In this document: positions 20,261-29,603 of the stretch, piece after piece
Layout: each line of letters begins with the position of its first letter
How positions within the stretch are numbered: the first letter of the stretch is position 1
NCBI GenBank assembly: GCA_905221605.1
Contig: CAJNDS010002191.1
Location: 846,526-910,525 of the forward strand
Reading direction: 5' to 3'
Length of the DNA stretch: 64,000 nt
Source: Symbiodinium natans
Lineage: Eukaryota > Sar > Dinophyceae > Suessiales > Symbiodiniaceae
Notes under the pieces: model-generated
What the model saw: the letters and a program-made list of their open reading frames with translations, nothing else
Database searches by the model: none
What the model was told of the DNA's origin: nothing
Translations under genes and position numbers: made by a program

Positions 20261-20547
20261 TGCGGAGCTGCAATTGGTATTGTAGAAAGGAGTTAGTGTT
20301 GGAAGTTGGAAGGGTTAATGAACCCGGTAATCGTATTTGGCTCAAGATGGGCTTGAACAGAAAGCCACAAGTTCAAAAAGTAGTGCCTGGGTTCTTAGGG
20401 TTTGGTAAGGGTGTGGATTCCTTCCCCCTTTCCTTCCCCCCTGGGTTGCTCTTATCCGTGTTCTTGGTTGTTTCTTGGTTCGATCTGGGAAATATAAGTT
20501 CAGGGCGATTAGGGGAGTTGATTTCCTTCCTTGGTTGTCCCCCCGTA
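20261..20547 (+). repeat. 3' LTR
   Basis: Second copy of the 287-base terminal repeat; no difference from 11700-11986 was found by reading both. The sequence after it starts CCCTA, matching the five bases before the 5' LTR. Confidence 0.95.
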
Positions 20548-20600
20548 CCCTAAACCCTAAACCCTAATCCCTAAACCCTAAACTTTCCCTAAACCCCTTC
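20548..20600 (-). repeat. CCCTAAA array, right part
   Basis: Continuation of the array interrupted by the LTR element. Read on the minus strand it is TTTAGGG and lies just inside the 5' end of the intron that follows the PPR exon at 20629-20703. Confidence 0.9.
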
Positions 20601-20628
20601 AAGCCCCCTCAAACACCATAAAACCCGC

Positions 20629-20703
20629 CTGGGCGAGGCGTGTGAGCAGGGCTGTGGCTCGAGGCCAGGGGGCCTCGGCCATGGCGGCCGCCACGCCGCG
20701 AAG
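20629..20703 (-). CDS. PPR-type exon
   Basis: 75 bases, phase 0-0, acceptor GTGCCCAG|CTT and GC donor CGCCCAG|GCGGG on the minus strand. It encodes 25 residues whose second half (PWPRATALLTRLAQ) fits helix B of a PPR repeat (W-x-x-A-x-x-L-L). On the + strand it is framed by CCCTAAA at left and TTTAGGG at 20754-20812 at right, so both adjoining introns carry telomere-like sequence at the splice-site end. It is on the same strand as the better-supported PPR exons at 21.7-22.2 kb. Confidence 0.55.
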
Positions 20704-20753
20704 CTGGGCACGGACAGAAAGGCGTGTGCGTTTTTGTTTTTCCTTTTTTCTGT

Positions 20754-20812
20754 AGGGTTTAGGGTTTAGGGTTCAGGGTTTAGAGTTTAGAGTTTAGGGC
20801 TTAATCGCTCAC
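20754..20812 (+). repeat. degenerate TTTAGGG array
   Basis: About eight units including TTCAGGG and TTTAGAG variants. On the minus strand it lies about 50 bases upstream of the PPR exon acceptor and reads CCCTAAA. Confidence 0.9.
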
Positions 20813-21199
20813 ACTCGGTTGAGGGGTTTGGGGCTTGTTGGGCCTTGCGGTTTCCGTTGCAGGTTGGTTCTCGGGGTGGATGTTTTCAAGCGGCTTTGGG
20901 TGCTTGGGGTTAAGTTAAGGGTGTTGGCTTGAAGATGCAGGGTGCTGAGGATTTAGACTCTTTGGGGCAGGGGGGAAACTGGAGGTTTAGGGCATGCTTT
21001 CACGAGGCCAGGGGCGGGGCGGCCAAAATTCCTCAAGGAGTGTTTGGACTACATTTGGAACCCGGACACACCCCAAACCCCTACACCTGTCTACCTTACC
21101 CCCGAAAACTACGTCCCATAGCCCTTTCTGCATCCCTGAACCCTATTAACCCTAATACCCCCTCCCAAACCCATTTTTCGAGAACCCTCAACCCCAAAC

Positions 21200-21258
21200 C
21201 CTGGGCCGGGCACGTCGCCGCGTGCGAGGAGGTGAGCTGCCAGGACCCAGGTGCCCGT
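21200..21258 (-). CDS. possible PPR exon
   Basis: Open on the minus strand, encoding WVLAAHLLARGDVPGP, compatible with the end of a PPR repeat (A-x-x-L-L). A GT donor arises from GGCCCAGG|GTTTGGGG, and degenerate CCCTAA sequence (21130-21199) lies left and TTTAGGG remnants (21305-21340) right. The acceptor is not fixed, so the upper end is approximate. Confidence 0.35.
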
Positions 21259-21668
21259 GCACCTTGAGGCTGTTTTGCCCACCCGCCCTTGGGGCCTAAC
21301 GCTAAGGCTCAAGGTTTCGGGTTTAGGGCTGAAGGCTCATGATTCTTAGAAACTTAGAATCCCAATGGCAACAGCAGGAAAAAAAAAACATGTGTCAAGT
21401 GGCTCAAGTGCCGTCGGTCACCTCCTTCATATCACGGCCCCCTCCGTGCCAGAAGCTCTCCACACTCGCAGCATTGTGGCTGAAAGGTGGCTGGATCGAT
21501 CCGTAATTCTGCCAGTGTCAGGTTTAGAGAGAGTTTGGTGCTTGAGAAAGTTTAGGGCCTAAGGGCTATTGATGAGGTTTCATTAACGGTTTCATGGTTT
21601 CTATAGGGAGCTCGTCTGGTCTACTCTGCGCCTAAGCCCTTGAACTGGCAGACCCGCCCCCTGAGCAC

Positions 21669-21715
21669 CTCAGGCATTGCAGGGCGGTGTTGTGCGAGAC
21701 CACATTGGGATCAAC
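21669..21715 (-). CDS. PPR protein exon, start of the next repeat
   Basis: Acceptor CTCCTCAG|GTTGAT and GT donor CTGAG|GTGCTC on the minus strand. It encodes VDPNVVSHNTALQCL plus two bases. Joined to the exons at 21808-21861 and 21976-22026, the motif N in SHN falls exactly 35 residues after the N in HYN, the length of one PPR repeat. This period across three exons is strong evidence that the model is right. Confidence 0.7.
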
Positions 21716-21807
21716 CTGAGGAGCAGGTCCAGGAGGGCCGAGGGCAACCTCCATGAACAACACCTGCGCCGCAACCCCAACCTCAACACCCAAGTTTCCC
21801 CCGTCAC

Positions 21808-21861
21808 CTCCAGGGATGGGAGGGCTGCGAGGAGGCCCAGAGCTTTCCGCCAGAGATTCTC
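21808..21861 (-). CDS. PPR protein exon, helix B
   Basis: 54 bases, phase 0-0, acceptor TGACCAG|GAG and GT donor CTGGAG|GTGACG. It encodes 18 residues (ENLWRKALGLLAALPSLE) matching the second helix of a PPR repeat, with the typical W-x-x-A-L-x-L-L pattern. Confidence 0.7.
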
Positions 21862-21975
21862 CTGGTCAGAGGAGGATGGGACTTGGGAGAAGCCCATATG
21901 TGCGAGCTCCACCTGATCCCCCAAAGTTAGCGCAGCCCAGCACCACAGCTCCACGCGGTTGCATCCTGGGAGGTC

Positions 21976-22026
21976 CTTCTCCAAGCAGCTGAGCAGGGCG
22001 TTGTAGTGGAACAGGTTGGCCTCCAC
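21976..22026 (-). CDS. PPR protein exon, helix A
   Basis: 51 bases, phase 0-0, acceptor TTGAAAG|GTGGAG and a non-canonical GA donor GAGAAG|GACCTC. It encodes 17 residues (VEANLFHYNALLSCLEK), the classic first helix of a PPR repeat. The upstream exon at 22172-22210 joins in frame. Confidence 0.7.
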
Positions 22027-22171
22027 CTTTCAAGCCAGCAGACTCTTTGGGCTACAGGTCCCCAACATTGTTGGGGGCCAGGCACCTGAGCCCATTTTAA
22101 GGCTCAAAGCCCACAAACCATGCGCTCCGGCCATCCTCACAGGCTCAAGGAAAATCCACGGAGACCCCCAC

Positions 22172-22210
22172 CTTCCCAGCGCGCATCGCGTGCAGCAGGC
22201 GCCCGGCATC
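22172..22210 (-). CDS. PPR protein exon
   Basis: Encodes DAGRLLHAMRAGK with GT donor GGGAAG|GTGGGG; joining to the next exon gives an uninterrupted A-x-x-L-L-x-x-M-x-x-x-x-V-E-x-N PPR junction. The upper boundary is uncertain because the frame stays open upstream. Confidence 0.55.
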
Positions 22211-22315
22211 CTTCGATGGAAGCCTGGGGCTGGGCTCTAGCAGGGAAATAGGCCGCCTGACCTTCTGAGCCCCGGCCATATGCAACAGCACAAACCATAC
22301 ACAACCCATGCACCT

Positions 22316-22357
22316 AAACCCTAAACCCTAACCCCTAGACCCTAGACCCTAGACCCA
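22316..22357 (-). repeat. CCCTAAA/CCCTAGA array
   Basis: Short C-strand array with three CCCTAGA variants, followed on the right by about 80 bases open on the minus strand that could be a further exon. Confidence 0.85.
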
Positions 22358-22739
22358 CATCATCTGCGCAGCGGCCGGCTCAGGAAGTAGGTCGCGAAGC
22401 GCGGCTCGGCCCTCCAGCCTGGGAGCTCCGGCGAAAGCAAGCGCCTGGGATTGGAAAGGGGACGACTCTACGAGTTCTGGCCGGACGCCTGGCGCCACAG
22501 GCTACAGCGGCTACTGGTCCGAGTAAGGTTTGCTGGCTCAGGATTCGAGGTTTAAGTGGTTTGGGCGAAGTAAGGATCGGATTGGTCGGAATGATCGGAG
22601 TTCAGAGATGATCGAGTTGGGCACGGTCAGTTTCGTCAAGGTTGGGATCTAGGGCACACGACAAGGAAGGGACACAGATGCCCTGGAAGGGGAGGGTTTC
22701 GGGTTCACAGCACAAAGTCGAAACCCTTTCCTGAAATTG
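22358..22739. other. no firm gene; possible minus-strand exon at about 22360-22420
   Basis: The first part reads WRAEPRFATYFLSRPLRR on the minus strand, protein-like but unassigned. The rest shows no clear feature. Confidence 0.3.
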
Positions 22740-23150
22740 TAAAGGTAGACAGAGGCAAAAATCCTGCAAGTAGCTGTATTTTGGGATGTACGCGAAAGGC
22801 ATGAACACTTGTGACAGCACCTCTCGTCGTAGAAACATCAAGCATTCTTCTGCCATGTTCCTCCACACAGGCAAAAACGCTCAATATTGCCGTGTTGTGG
22901 GCATGTTCGCAAAAGACTTGTGACAGTGCATCTTGTTCCAGCAATGCCAAACATCCTTTTTCGGCATCTTATAAAAGAGGTACAAATGCTGCAAATACCC
23001 GTGTTTTGGGCATGGCTAGAGTAACATGTTTTGCCACATCCTTTTGAAGCATCGTACAACACTTTGCACAGGTGCTGCAAATACCAGTGTTTTGGGCATG
23101 GTTAAAGTAACATGGTCGTAACCATTGCAGAACTTCTGCCACGTCCCCAC
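22740..23150 (+). repeat. degenerate tandem repeat, unit about 100-115 bp
   Basis: Four units can be aligned, starting near 22755, 22871, 22983 and 23074. The shared segments are CAAATxCYGTGTTTTGGGCATG and ACATCCTTTT-like sequence. The units diverge strongly, so the array is old. Confidence 0.7.
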
Positions 23151-23179
23151 GAGAGATGGGCCCTTAAATTAAAAGGGGG

Positions 23180-23192
23180 CCCTTATATATAC

Positions 23193-23223
<31 letters not shown>

Positions 23224-23232
23224 CATACCCCT
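23180..23232. repeat. TA/CATA microsatellite
   Basis: Alternating TATATA with ACATAT steps, largely self-complementary. Confidence 0.9.
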
Positions 23233-23775
23233 TATATACCCTAGATACCCTTTAGATGCACCTAAGGCCTGCAACCCGATCATCCTTACCCCACGAGCCG
23301 ATGCAAGGCTCGGCAAATCGACGTCCGCGGCATCCCGCAGCCGCCGCAGCCTAGCCTCCTGCCAGCAACAGCGCATAGCAACATAACCATCTACCAAGAT
23401 AACAGGATGACAAGATAACATAAGATAACATAAGATAGCAATGTAACACATGTAACAACAGAACCATGGCCCCTGTGCGGGTCAAAGCCATGAGGATCGG
23501 CCTGTTCGGGCTTAGAGGGCTGATAGGGGCAGTTGAGGGCTTTTTGCCATCCGCCCAGCGACAACTCCGCGGGGCCCTCTGCAGATGATTACCTGAGAGG
23601 ACCCCACTTGGGATAAACATGGCTTCACGCTGCAGGACGGAGGCCTCTTCTACCAAGTCTCGAACGGTGAAAGGATTTCAGAAAGGGGGCTTATGTACCC
23701 TACTAGTTTTGTGGGGGGGGCGTATGTACCCTACTAGAATGGTTAAAGATGAGCTGGGAGGGGTGCTGGTCCTGG

Positions 23776-24729
23776 CTACGAGCTACGAAGGTGGCCCCGG
23801 AACTGCTGCCATGCACCGCTCGGCACGTACCTGCCATGGCAAGGCAGCAGCTTCTCCGGCTTCCACTCGGCCACAGCGTCCAAGACGGCATTCAGAGAGC
23901 CCGGGCTCGTCACCATGAAGCGCTTGTAGAAGGGCAAGTAGATCTTGTCCATCAGAAACTTCCAAAGGGCAGAGCCGGAGGGAAGTCCCGACGGGTAATT
24001 CCAGAAGATGTCCGTGCACATGAGTGTGTCGCTCGGCACATGGTAGAAGATCACTTCGTTGAAGAAAGGCGTGCCCAGCAAAGGCGTCCGCTCGCAGTCG
24101 GCAAAGCACATGAGAAGGGCACCTCCCCACTCAGCTGGGGCCGAGGAGTCGCTGGGTAGCTCGACGTCAAAAGGAATCTTCGGGAACTTGTCCTTCATGC
24201 CCGGAGTTCCCCAAAGAGTGGCGTCTGGAAACGCGCCTTTCCACTGGGCGGCCCACTTCACATGCTCGAAGTTCGGGGAGACGATGTGCCGAACCGGGCC
24301 AAGCTGCTCCAAGCCCTTTCGTAGCTCCTCATCCAGATCCACCGGCGAGTGCACCCACAGGCCCCCGTCCGGCAAGCGCACCACGGCCATCTTTCCACCC
24401 ACATCGATGGAATTCCAGATGAACGGCCGCTCGGCCACCCACAAGTCTGTGTTGAGGGCCGTCAGGACTGAGCCCGTGGGGTTGCTCCAGGTCTGTGGAT
24501 ACGTAGCTGCCGCAATGTTGTCCTTCGACGCCGCCCCTCGCCGACATCGGGCCCGCATCGCAGCCGCGCTGGCTGCGGCGGCAAACTGGCTGAAGGAAGA
24601 CCTGGAAGACCCGTGTCCGAGCACGGTGTGGGCAGTGGGGGCGGCTCGCGCCATACGGGACTGGGCCGCCTGGGCCGGTGCCTGCGCCAGCTCCGGTCGC
24701 GCCACGAGGCCCGGCACTCTGAGGGCCAT
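23776..24729 (-). CDS. DUF4336 family protein, probably plastid-targeted
   Basis: A 317-residue uninterrupted frame from ATG at 24729. Residues about 85-300 match the DUF4336 family (metallo-beta-lactamase-like fold; function unknown; common in cyanobacteria, algae and plants), recognisable from PTGSVLTALNTDLWVAERP, the VVRLPDGGLWVHSP strand, LGPVRHIVSPNFEH and the C-terminal LLPCHGR. The first 80 residues are Ala/Ser/Arg-rich with almost no acids, as in a plastid transit region; no strong hydrophobic signal peptide is obvious. A perfect-looking GT donor (GGCAG|GTACGTG) occurs at the CHGR motif near 23842, so the true C-terminus may lie in another exon and the last 22 residues may be intronic. 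It is the only long single-exon host-type gene in the window. Confidence 0.8.
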   Translation of the reverse strand: MALRVPGLVARPELAQAPAQAAQSRMARAAPTAHTVLGHGSSRSSFSQFAAAASAAAMRARCRRGAASKDNIAAATYPQTWSNPTGSVLTALNTDLWVAERPFIWNSIDVGGKMAVVRLPDGGLWVHSPVDLDEELRKGLEQLGPVRHIVSPNFEHVKWAAQWKGAFPDATLWGTPGMKDKFPKIPFDVELPSDSSAPAEWGGALLMCFADCERTPLLGTPFFNEVIFYHVPSDTLMCTDIFWNYPSGLPSGSALWKFLMDKIYLPFYKRFMVTSPGSLNAVLDAVAEWKPEKLLPCHGRYVPSGAWQQFRGHLRSS

Positions 24730-27174
24730 GGCTGTCGGCTCCGTACTCGCCGTAAACGAAGGAAGAGCTCGGCTTGAGTCGAGGCGCTCAGGGAGCAGGG
24801 GGAAGCGGCTGGGTTGTTTTCAGAACGACTTGGGGCAAAACTACTCTTGAATTCGTGGACAAACACCGCCTCAAAACATGTTCCAACCCCCTCCCTGCCG
24901 CCATCATATCATGGCCCCAAACCGGACAAACATCAGGAGTTTCATCAAAGCACCGAACCTGAAACCCAAGTCTTCCAAGACCCCATGGCCCCAAGAGTTG
25001 TTGCAACAGGCTACTTTGAAGGTCAGCTCTTGCGCCCCACCACAACCGTCCTTGCCTTCTCTCGCCAGCCGCCCTGAGTTCCGAAAGCCTCGTGCGGCTG
25101 CGTCAGCGAGGGCATCCATGGCTGGCGACGTCGGGTCTTCGGGCATTTGTGGGGGCACCAGTGTTTGTAAGGTTTCCAGGGTTTTCGGGGGGTTTAAGAT
25201 TGTGGCACTGAACGACAGTGGGACTCTTTGGGGCACCTTCGGGGCGGTGGGTTCCGGGTTGCCTTTTTGAAGCCAAGGCACAGCCGCAGGCACAAAGGGG
25301 TTGGGGGCAGGTGGGTTATTAATAGTGGGTATGATGAAATTAAGGTATCTCGGCGATGGCAGGGGGTTCGGTTGGAAGTTGAAGGCACGAAGTGGTTGCC
25401 TTGCACACTTGCCTGAGGACTGAAGCTCGAGGTCAAAGACTATGGCAGCTGATGGCTTGAGGGGTTCGCCTCTGGAAGAGCTGCTTGCTTGACCTCTTAA
25501 GTGAGCTCATCCTGACCCTGCTGCTTCAGGAATCCGAACTTGCAGAATTCCGGAAATTTTCCAGGCGTGCCTTGAGCTTGTGGGCTTCACACTAGAAGCA
25601 CCTGAGGCAAGCACGCCAGTCGATCCTTCGCGTGTTTGTCCATGGTCTTCCTGGTCAAGGGCTGAGCCGGCCCTTCGCATACACACACAGAGAGGTCTTT
25701 CTGCTTGCTTGGAAATCCAACAGAATGTTTCGGGGTTGGGCCCAGGTATCTGAAAAAGCTTTTGAAACCGTATGCCACCCCAAGGGCCTACAGCCGGAAA
25801 GAAAAGAAAAAGCCGAAGCCTTGAGCACGAAGCTGGGGCACGGGCTTTCCAGTGAGAAAGCGAACATTCAAGTGGCGCAGGGGCCGGAACTCGCCTGGGC
25901 TCGCGCGCAACTGCTCGGGCTTTCGGCACGTGAGCTTTTCGAAGGATCCAGCAGAAGCCGTCCCAAACCCTAAAGTCTAAAGTCTAAACCCTAAACCTCC
26001 GGAAAGCAAACCCAAGTCTAGGGAGCTTGCTGAAGATACATGAAGATGCCAGTTGTCAGCACATTGCTGCCTGAGTGATTGACCACTAGGCGGTGGGTCC
26101 ACAGAAAGGGACCGAAGGGACCAACTTAGGCTTGGAGGTTCACGACCCCTGCAAAGACTCTAAGCCCCAAACCCAGAAGGTCCGAGAAACCCCGAATCCC
26201 AAACCCTCTCGCGGAAGAACTTACCGAGCACCCCGTGCCAGGAAAACAAACAAGCGGATGCGCAGTCTGGCCAGGACGAGACAAGGGGAAGGACCGCAAG
26301 AGCATAGGTTCGAACCCTGAACCCTAACCTGATCTAACGGCTTGAAACCCTAAACCCTAAACCCCTAAACACTAAAGCCCCTAACCCTAAACCCCTAAAC
26401 CCTGCTTTTTGCAACCAGGTCTCTGGCAGGCAGCCGGCTAAGTTGACACTAAACCCCTAAACCCTACACCCCACCCCTAACCCTAAACCCATAAGCTAAA
26501 GCCTCAAACCTCAGCTCTTGAAGCTTCAGCGACCCCCAGAAGCCCTCGAATCCGATCCCCGACTCGTGAAGCAGCAGTGAAGGCCAGGGCGCGGCTGGAC
26601 TCCGCAAGCTCCCCCACCTAGGTGTCTGTGTGTGTGTGTGCGCACCAAACATACATGGGTATTATATATATATATATGTATGTATGCATATATATATATC
26701 TATCTATCTATTTATTTAGTATTTCTTAAATACATGTGTATATATATATATATACATATAGATATATATATATGCATAGGGGGGAACATCCCAATACCTC
26801 TTACTAATACTCACAAGCTTTTTTCCCCTGAAACCCCCAACCCCCCAGCCTTTTTCCCACAAGAACCCCTTTTTGTACCCAGGACTGCTCAGCTGCCACA
26901 AAAAACCCCAGAACCTTTTTAGTTTCCATCTGACCCTTTTGCATCCAGGCCCCAACCTCTAAATCCTACGAGTAGACCCTGAACGCTCCAAATCCCAGCC
27001 GCGAGAAGGAGCTGCGAGTTCCTCAGGTTCGGCCACACGAGGGCTCAGGGGTTTTTTTGGGCACCCGACTAGCCACAGCACAGCGGGGTTCGAAAGTCGG
27101 CTCAGGAAAAGCTGCAGAAAAACTTAAAACCCCAAGGCCAGGTTCAGGCTCGCCTCGAGGAAATCGCCCTACGG
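24730..27174. repeat. intergenic/intronic DNA with CCCTAAA remnants and a TA microsatellite
   Basis: CCCTAAA units occur at about 25965-26000 and 26300-26490, and a TATATA/CATA microsatellite at about 26630-26780. No protein family was recognised in the overlapping short frames. Confidence 0.55.
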
Positions 27175-27230
27175 CTCAGGGTTTAGGGTTTAGGGTTTAG
27201 GGTTTAGGGTTTTTTTGCCACCCGTCTAGC
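27175..27230 (+). repeat. TTTAGGG array ending in GCCACCCGTCTAG motif
   Basis: About five TTTAGGG units followed by a T-run and GCCACCCGTCTAGC. The same motif recurs at 1335-1353, 27052-27075 (variant), 47327-47342 (variant), 48193-48211, 49277-49290 and 49931-49950, often beside TTTAGGG-like DNA. Confidence 0.85.
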
Positions 27231-27699
27231 AAAGCTCCACGGGGCAACTGAAGGGGGAATGCTGTGTACAGACTTCAGAGCCCAAGTTGAGGAAATCGCA
27301 GGGTTCCACACCAACCCCAGCATCCGAATCAACAACCAGCATAACCAACAACCATACAAACACCAGACCCACAGACCCAATGGGGGCACGCCAAGGTTGG
27401 CGTGGCTTGTCGGCTCCAGCGTACTCGTAGCCTCCCCGGTACCTGGCTGTTCCTTCAAGCACCGGTCCTGGCTAGAGGCAGCCGGAAATCGGAAAAAGGG
27501 TGTTCCCTACATCAATGCCGGGGGGGGGGCTCACACATAGCTCTCAAAAGCTGCACAAAACTCACGACGACTGTCCCTCTCCCCGGCATCCTACCAGCAG
27601 GACGTTAAAGTGGCCTGCCCGTAGACCCATCTGCACATACCGATTTTGCCCTCACAGCCAACTCAACCCATTGCCCCTTACGCAACCAGTAATCAACAA

Positions 27700-29600
27700 A
27701 CAGCTCTAAAGCAAGTCAGCCTGGCAGGCCCGCGTCTTGGCTATGCAGGCGATGCCAGCTCGTTAGTGCACATGCATGGGCTCCTAAATTCTCGGCAGCA
27801 CGTCCTAGGGGGGCGAGGGAAGGTACTGACATGTGTGCACGCCTGTGGCCGGTGGAATCGGGTTCAGGCCCACCCCCCCCATGAACGTGCAGGCGTCGAA
27901 ACAGACCGCTAGCAAAAGGACATGCAATCTATACAGTGAGTCATGCATTGAGGCGGCGTGCAAGACATGCAAACATGCAGCGCACATGCGGTGCGGCAGG
28001 GGGTTTTGTTAAATTCAGACATGCACATGCATCCATGCATACATAGGGCACATGCAACGATATTGTATTCGGGCGGGAAGAGTCCACTACCATCTACCTT
28101 TTGGGATATGGGCACGCCTGTGGCCGATAGTTACGTTACAGGGTGGGGCAGCCAGGACTCTCCCATAGGTGGGCGCATGCCCTCCTGCACTCACTTCATG
28201 CAGACCTAGGACGGCGCATCTGTACAGTACTCGGGCAGGAAGAGTCCAGCGCTAGCCGTTAGTTGGGATCTGAGCACGCCTGTGGCAAGTGACATCGCTA
28301 CAAGTTCAGGGCAGCTTAGACTCTCCCTTAGGCGGGCATGTTCCCTTGTCTTGGCTCACTCCAGCGTAGGGGCAGGTCACTGCCGGCAGGTTGCATCGCC
28401 CCCATGGCGCCCCGGCATGAGGGTTCCTCGTGGCTGCCTTCCGACAGTCTGTCCACGATGGGACCTCCCTCTAGGCAACGGCTCCGTGGGCCTCACAAAG
28501 TAGAGCTGCTGCAGGAGGAGGCATTGCCGTCTGCACACCAGCTCGGGGAGGGGATGGCACACCACCATTCACCAGTCGCCGCAGTCTGGCCAGATAGTCA
28601 CGATTCATAGGGCCTTGTTGTATGGCACGCCACGGTAGTGGAGGCCATCCTGCTCATGGCATCGCCTTGCCACACCTGCACCCAATGTCGCCAGTGTAGA
28701 AGGTGCCTCAGCAGTTCCAGCCCGTCGGACATAGCTGGGCCCAGTTCAGTATGCATGCACGGCTCGCCCAAGTGCTGTCGCACTGCCAAGTCTGGTCCAT
28801 CCAGGCCACAAAAGAGACAGGTCCATATCCGTACTTGGCGGGGTGCAGAGCCAACCACTTGCAGCATGCATATCTGCCTTGCCAAAGCCAGTTCATCCAG
28901 GCCACCAGAGAAGACAGGACCATATGTGCACTGGGCAGGGTGCAGAACTGAGCTCGGAGTCGCCGCCATGGCTGTCGTGTCACACTATGGAATTAACTTA
29001 ACACTTCGGGTCATAGAGGTAGGAGGCCTCAAGGGGAGTAGGGTAGACCGAATAGGGGCTAGGGGCATACCCATAGTTACAGTTTTTGGTGACGAGCCGG
29101 CCAGTCCAAGGGGGGGGGGGGGCTGTGGTGGCCAGGGCGAGCAGCAGTTGGCTAGCAAAGAGTACGTACTTGCATGACAAGAGCGACGCATGCGTGCGCG
29201 ACGGGCAAACGGGCGTGCACCGGGGGGGGGTGGGAGGGGGGCGCGCACAGTGAATACAGGCATGCAAAGGTGCAGTTAACAGTAACATGCATATGGGCCG
29301 CAAGGTACGCGTACACGCTTGCACGGTCTGAGCGATGCATGCATGCGGGGGTACGGGCGTGCACCGGGGGAGGGTGGGAGGGGGGCGCGCACCGTCCATA
29401 CAGCCATGTAGGCAGTGCATTCCGTGGCAGCAGACAGACAAGATCATGCAAGACGAAGCCATGCAAGATATGCGCATCACCACGGATAGGGCGGGGCCCT
29501 TAAGCAAAACCAATGAGTGGAGCAAGAGGAAGCATGTCAGGGGCCGAGACGTGTATTGCACACGCCAGAGCAGCCGGTCCATGTCCTTAGCAGGCCCGTG
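27700..29600. repeat. CATGCA-rich region with several tandem duplications
   Basis: CATGCA and GCATGC words are conspicuously frequent. Tandem degenerate copies include a unit of about 165 bp (28068-28232 and 28233-28370; shared CGGGCRGGAAGAGTCCA and GCACGCCTGTGGC), a unit of 96 bp (28798 and 28894; shared CATCCAGGCCAC) and a unit of about 143 bp (29205-29262 and 29350-29400; shared GGGCGTGCACCGGGGG). No gene was recognised in it. Confidence 0.65.
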
Positions 29601-29603
29601 TCC

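Larger units (their letters stand above)
11700..20547 (+). mobile_element. complete LTR retroelement with two novel ORFs and no recognisable pol
   Basis: The 8,848-bp unit has identical 287-bp terminal direct repeats, a tRNA-like primer-binding site abutting the 5' LTR, a purine tract abutting the 3' LTR, and CCCTA on both outer sides. Between the LTRs lie two long ORFs (1,252 and 1,373 residues) overlapping by 43 bases. No reverse transcriptase (no YxDD), integrase, RNase H or retropepsin motif was found in either, so the element should depend on enzymes supplied in trans, probably from a Ty1/copia-type relative given the half-tRNA priming site. Identical LTRs and intact ORFs point to a recent insertion. 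It lies in antisense orientation to the surrounding PPR exons. Confidence 0.9.

Noticed and set aside
22358-22440. Further PPR exon (minus strand)
   Set aside because: It reads as protein but fits no PPR position, and the donor is unclear; left as unassigned sequence.
28068-29400. CRISPR array
   Set aside because: Repeats are long, degenerate and tandem, with no short conserved direct repeats and unique spacers.
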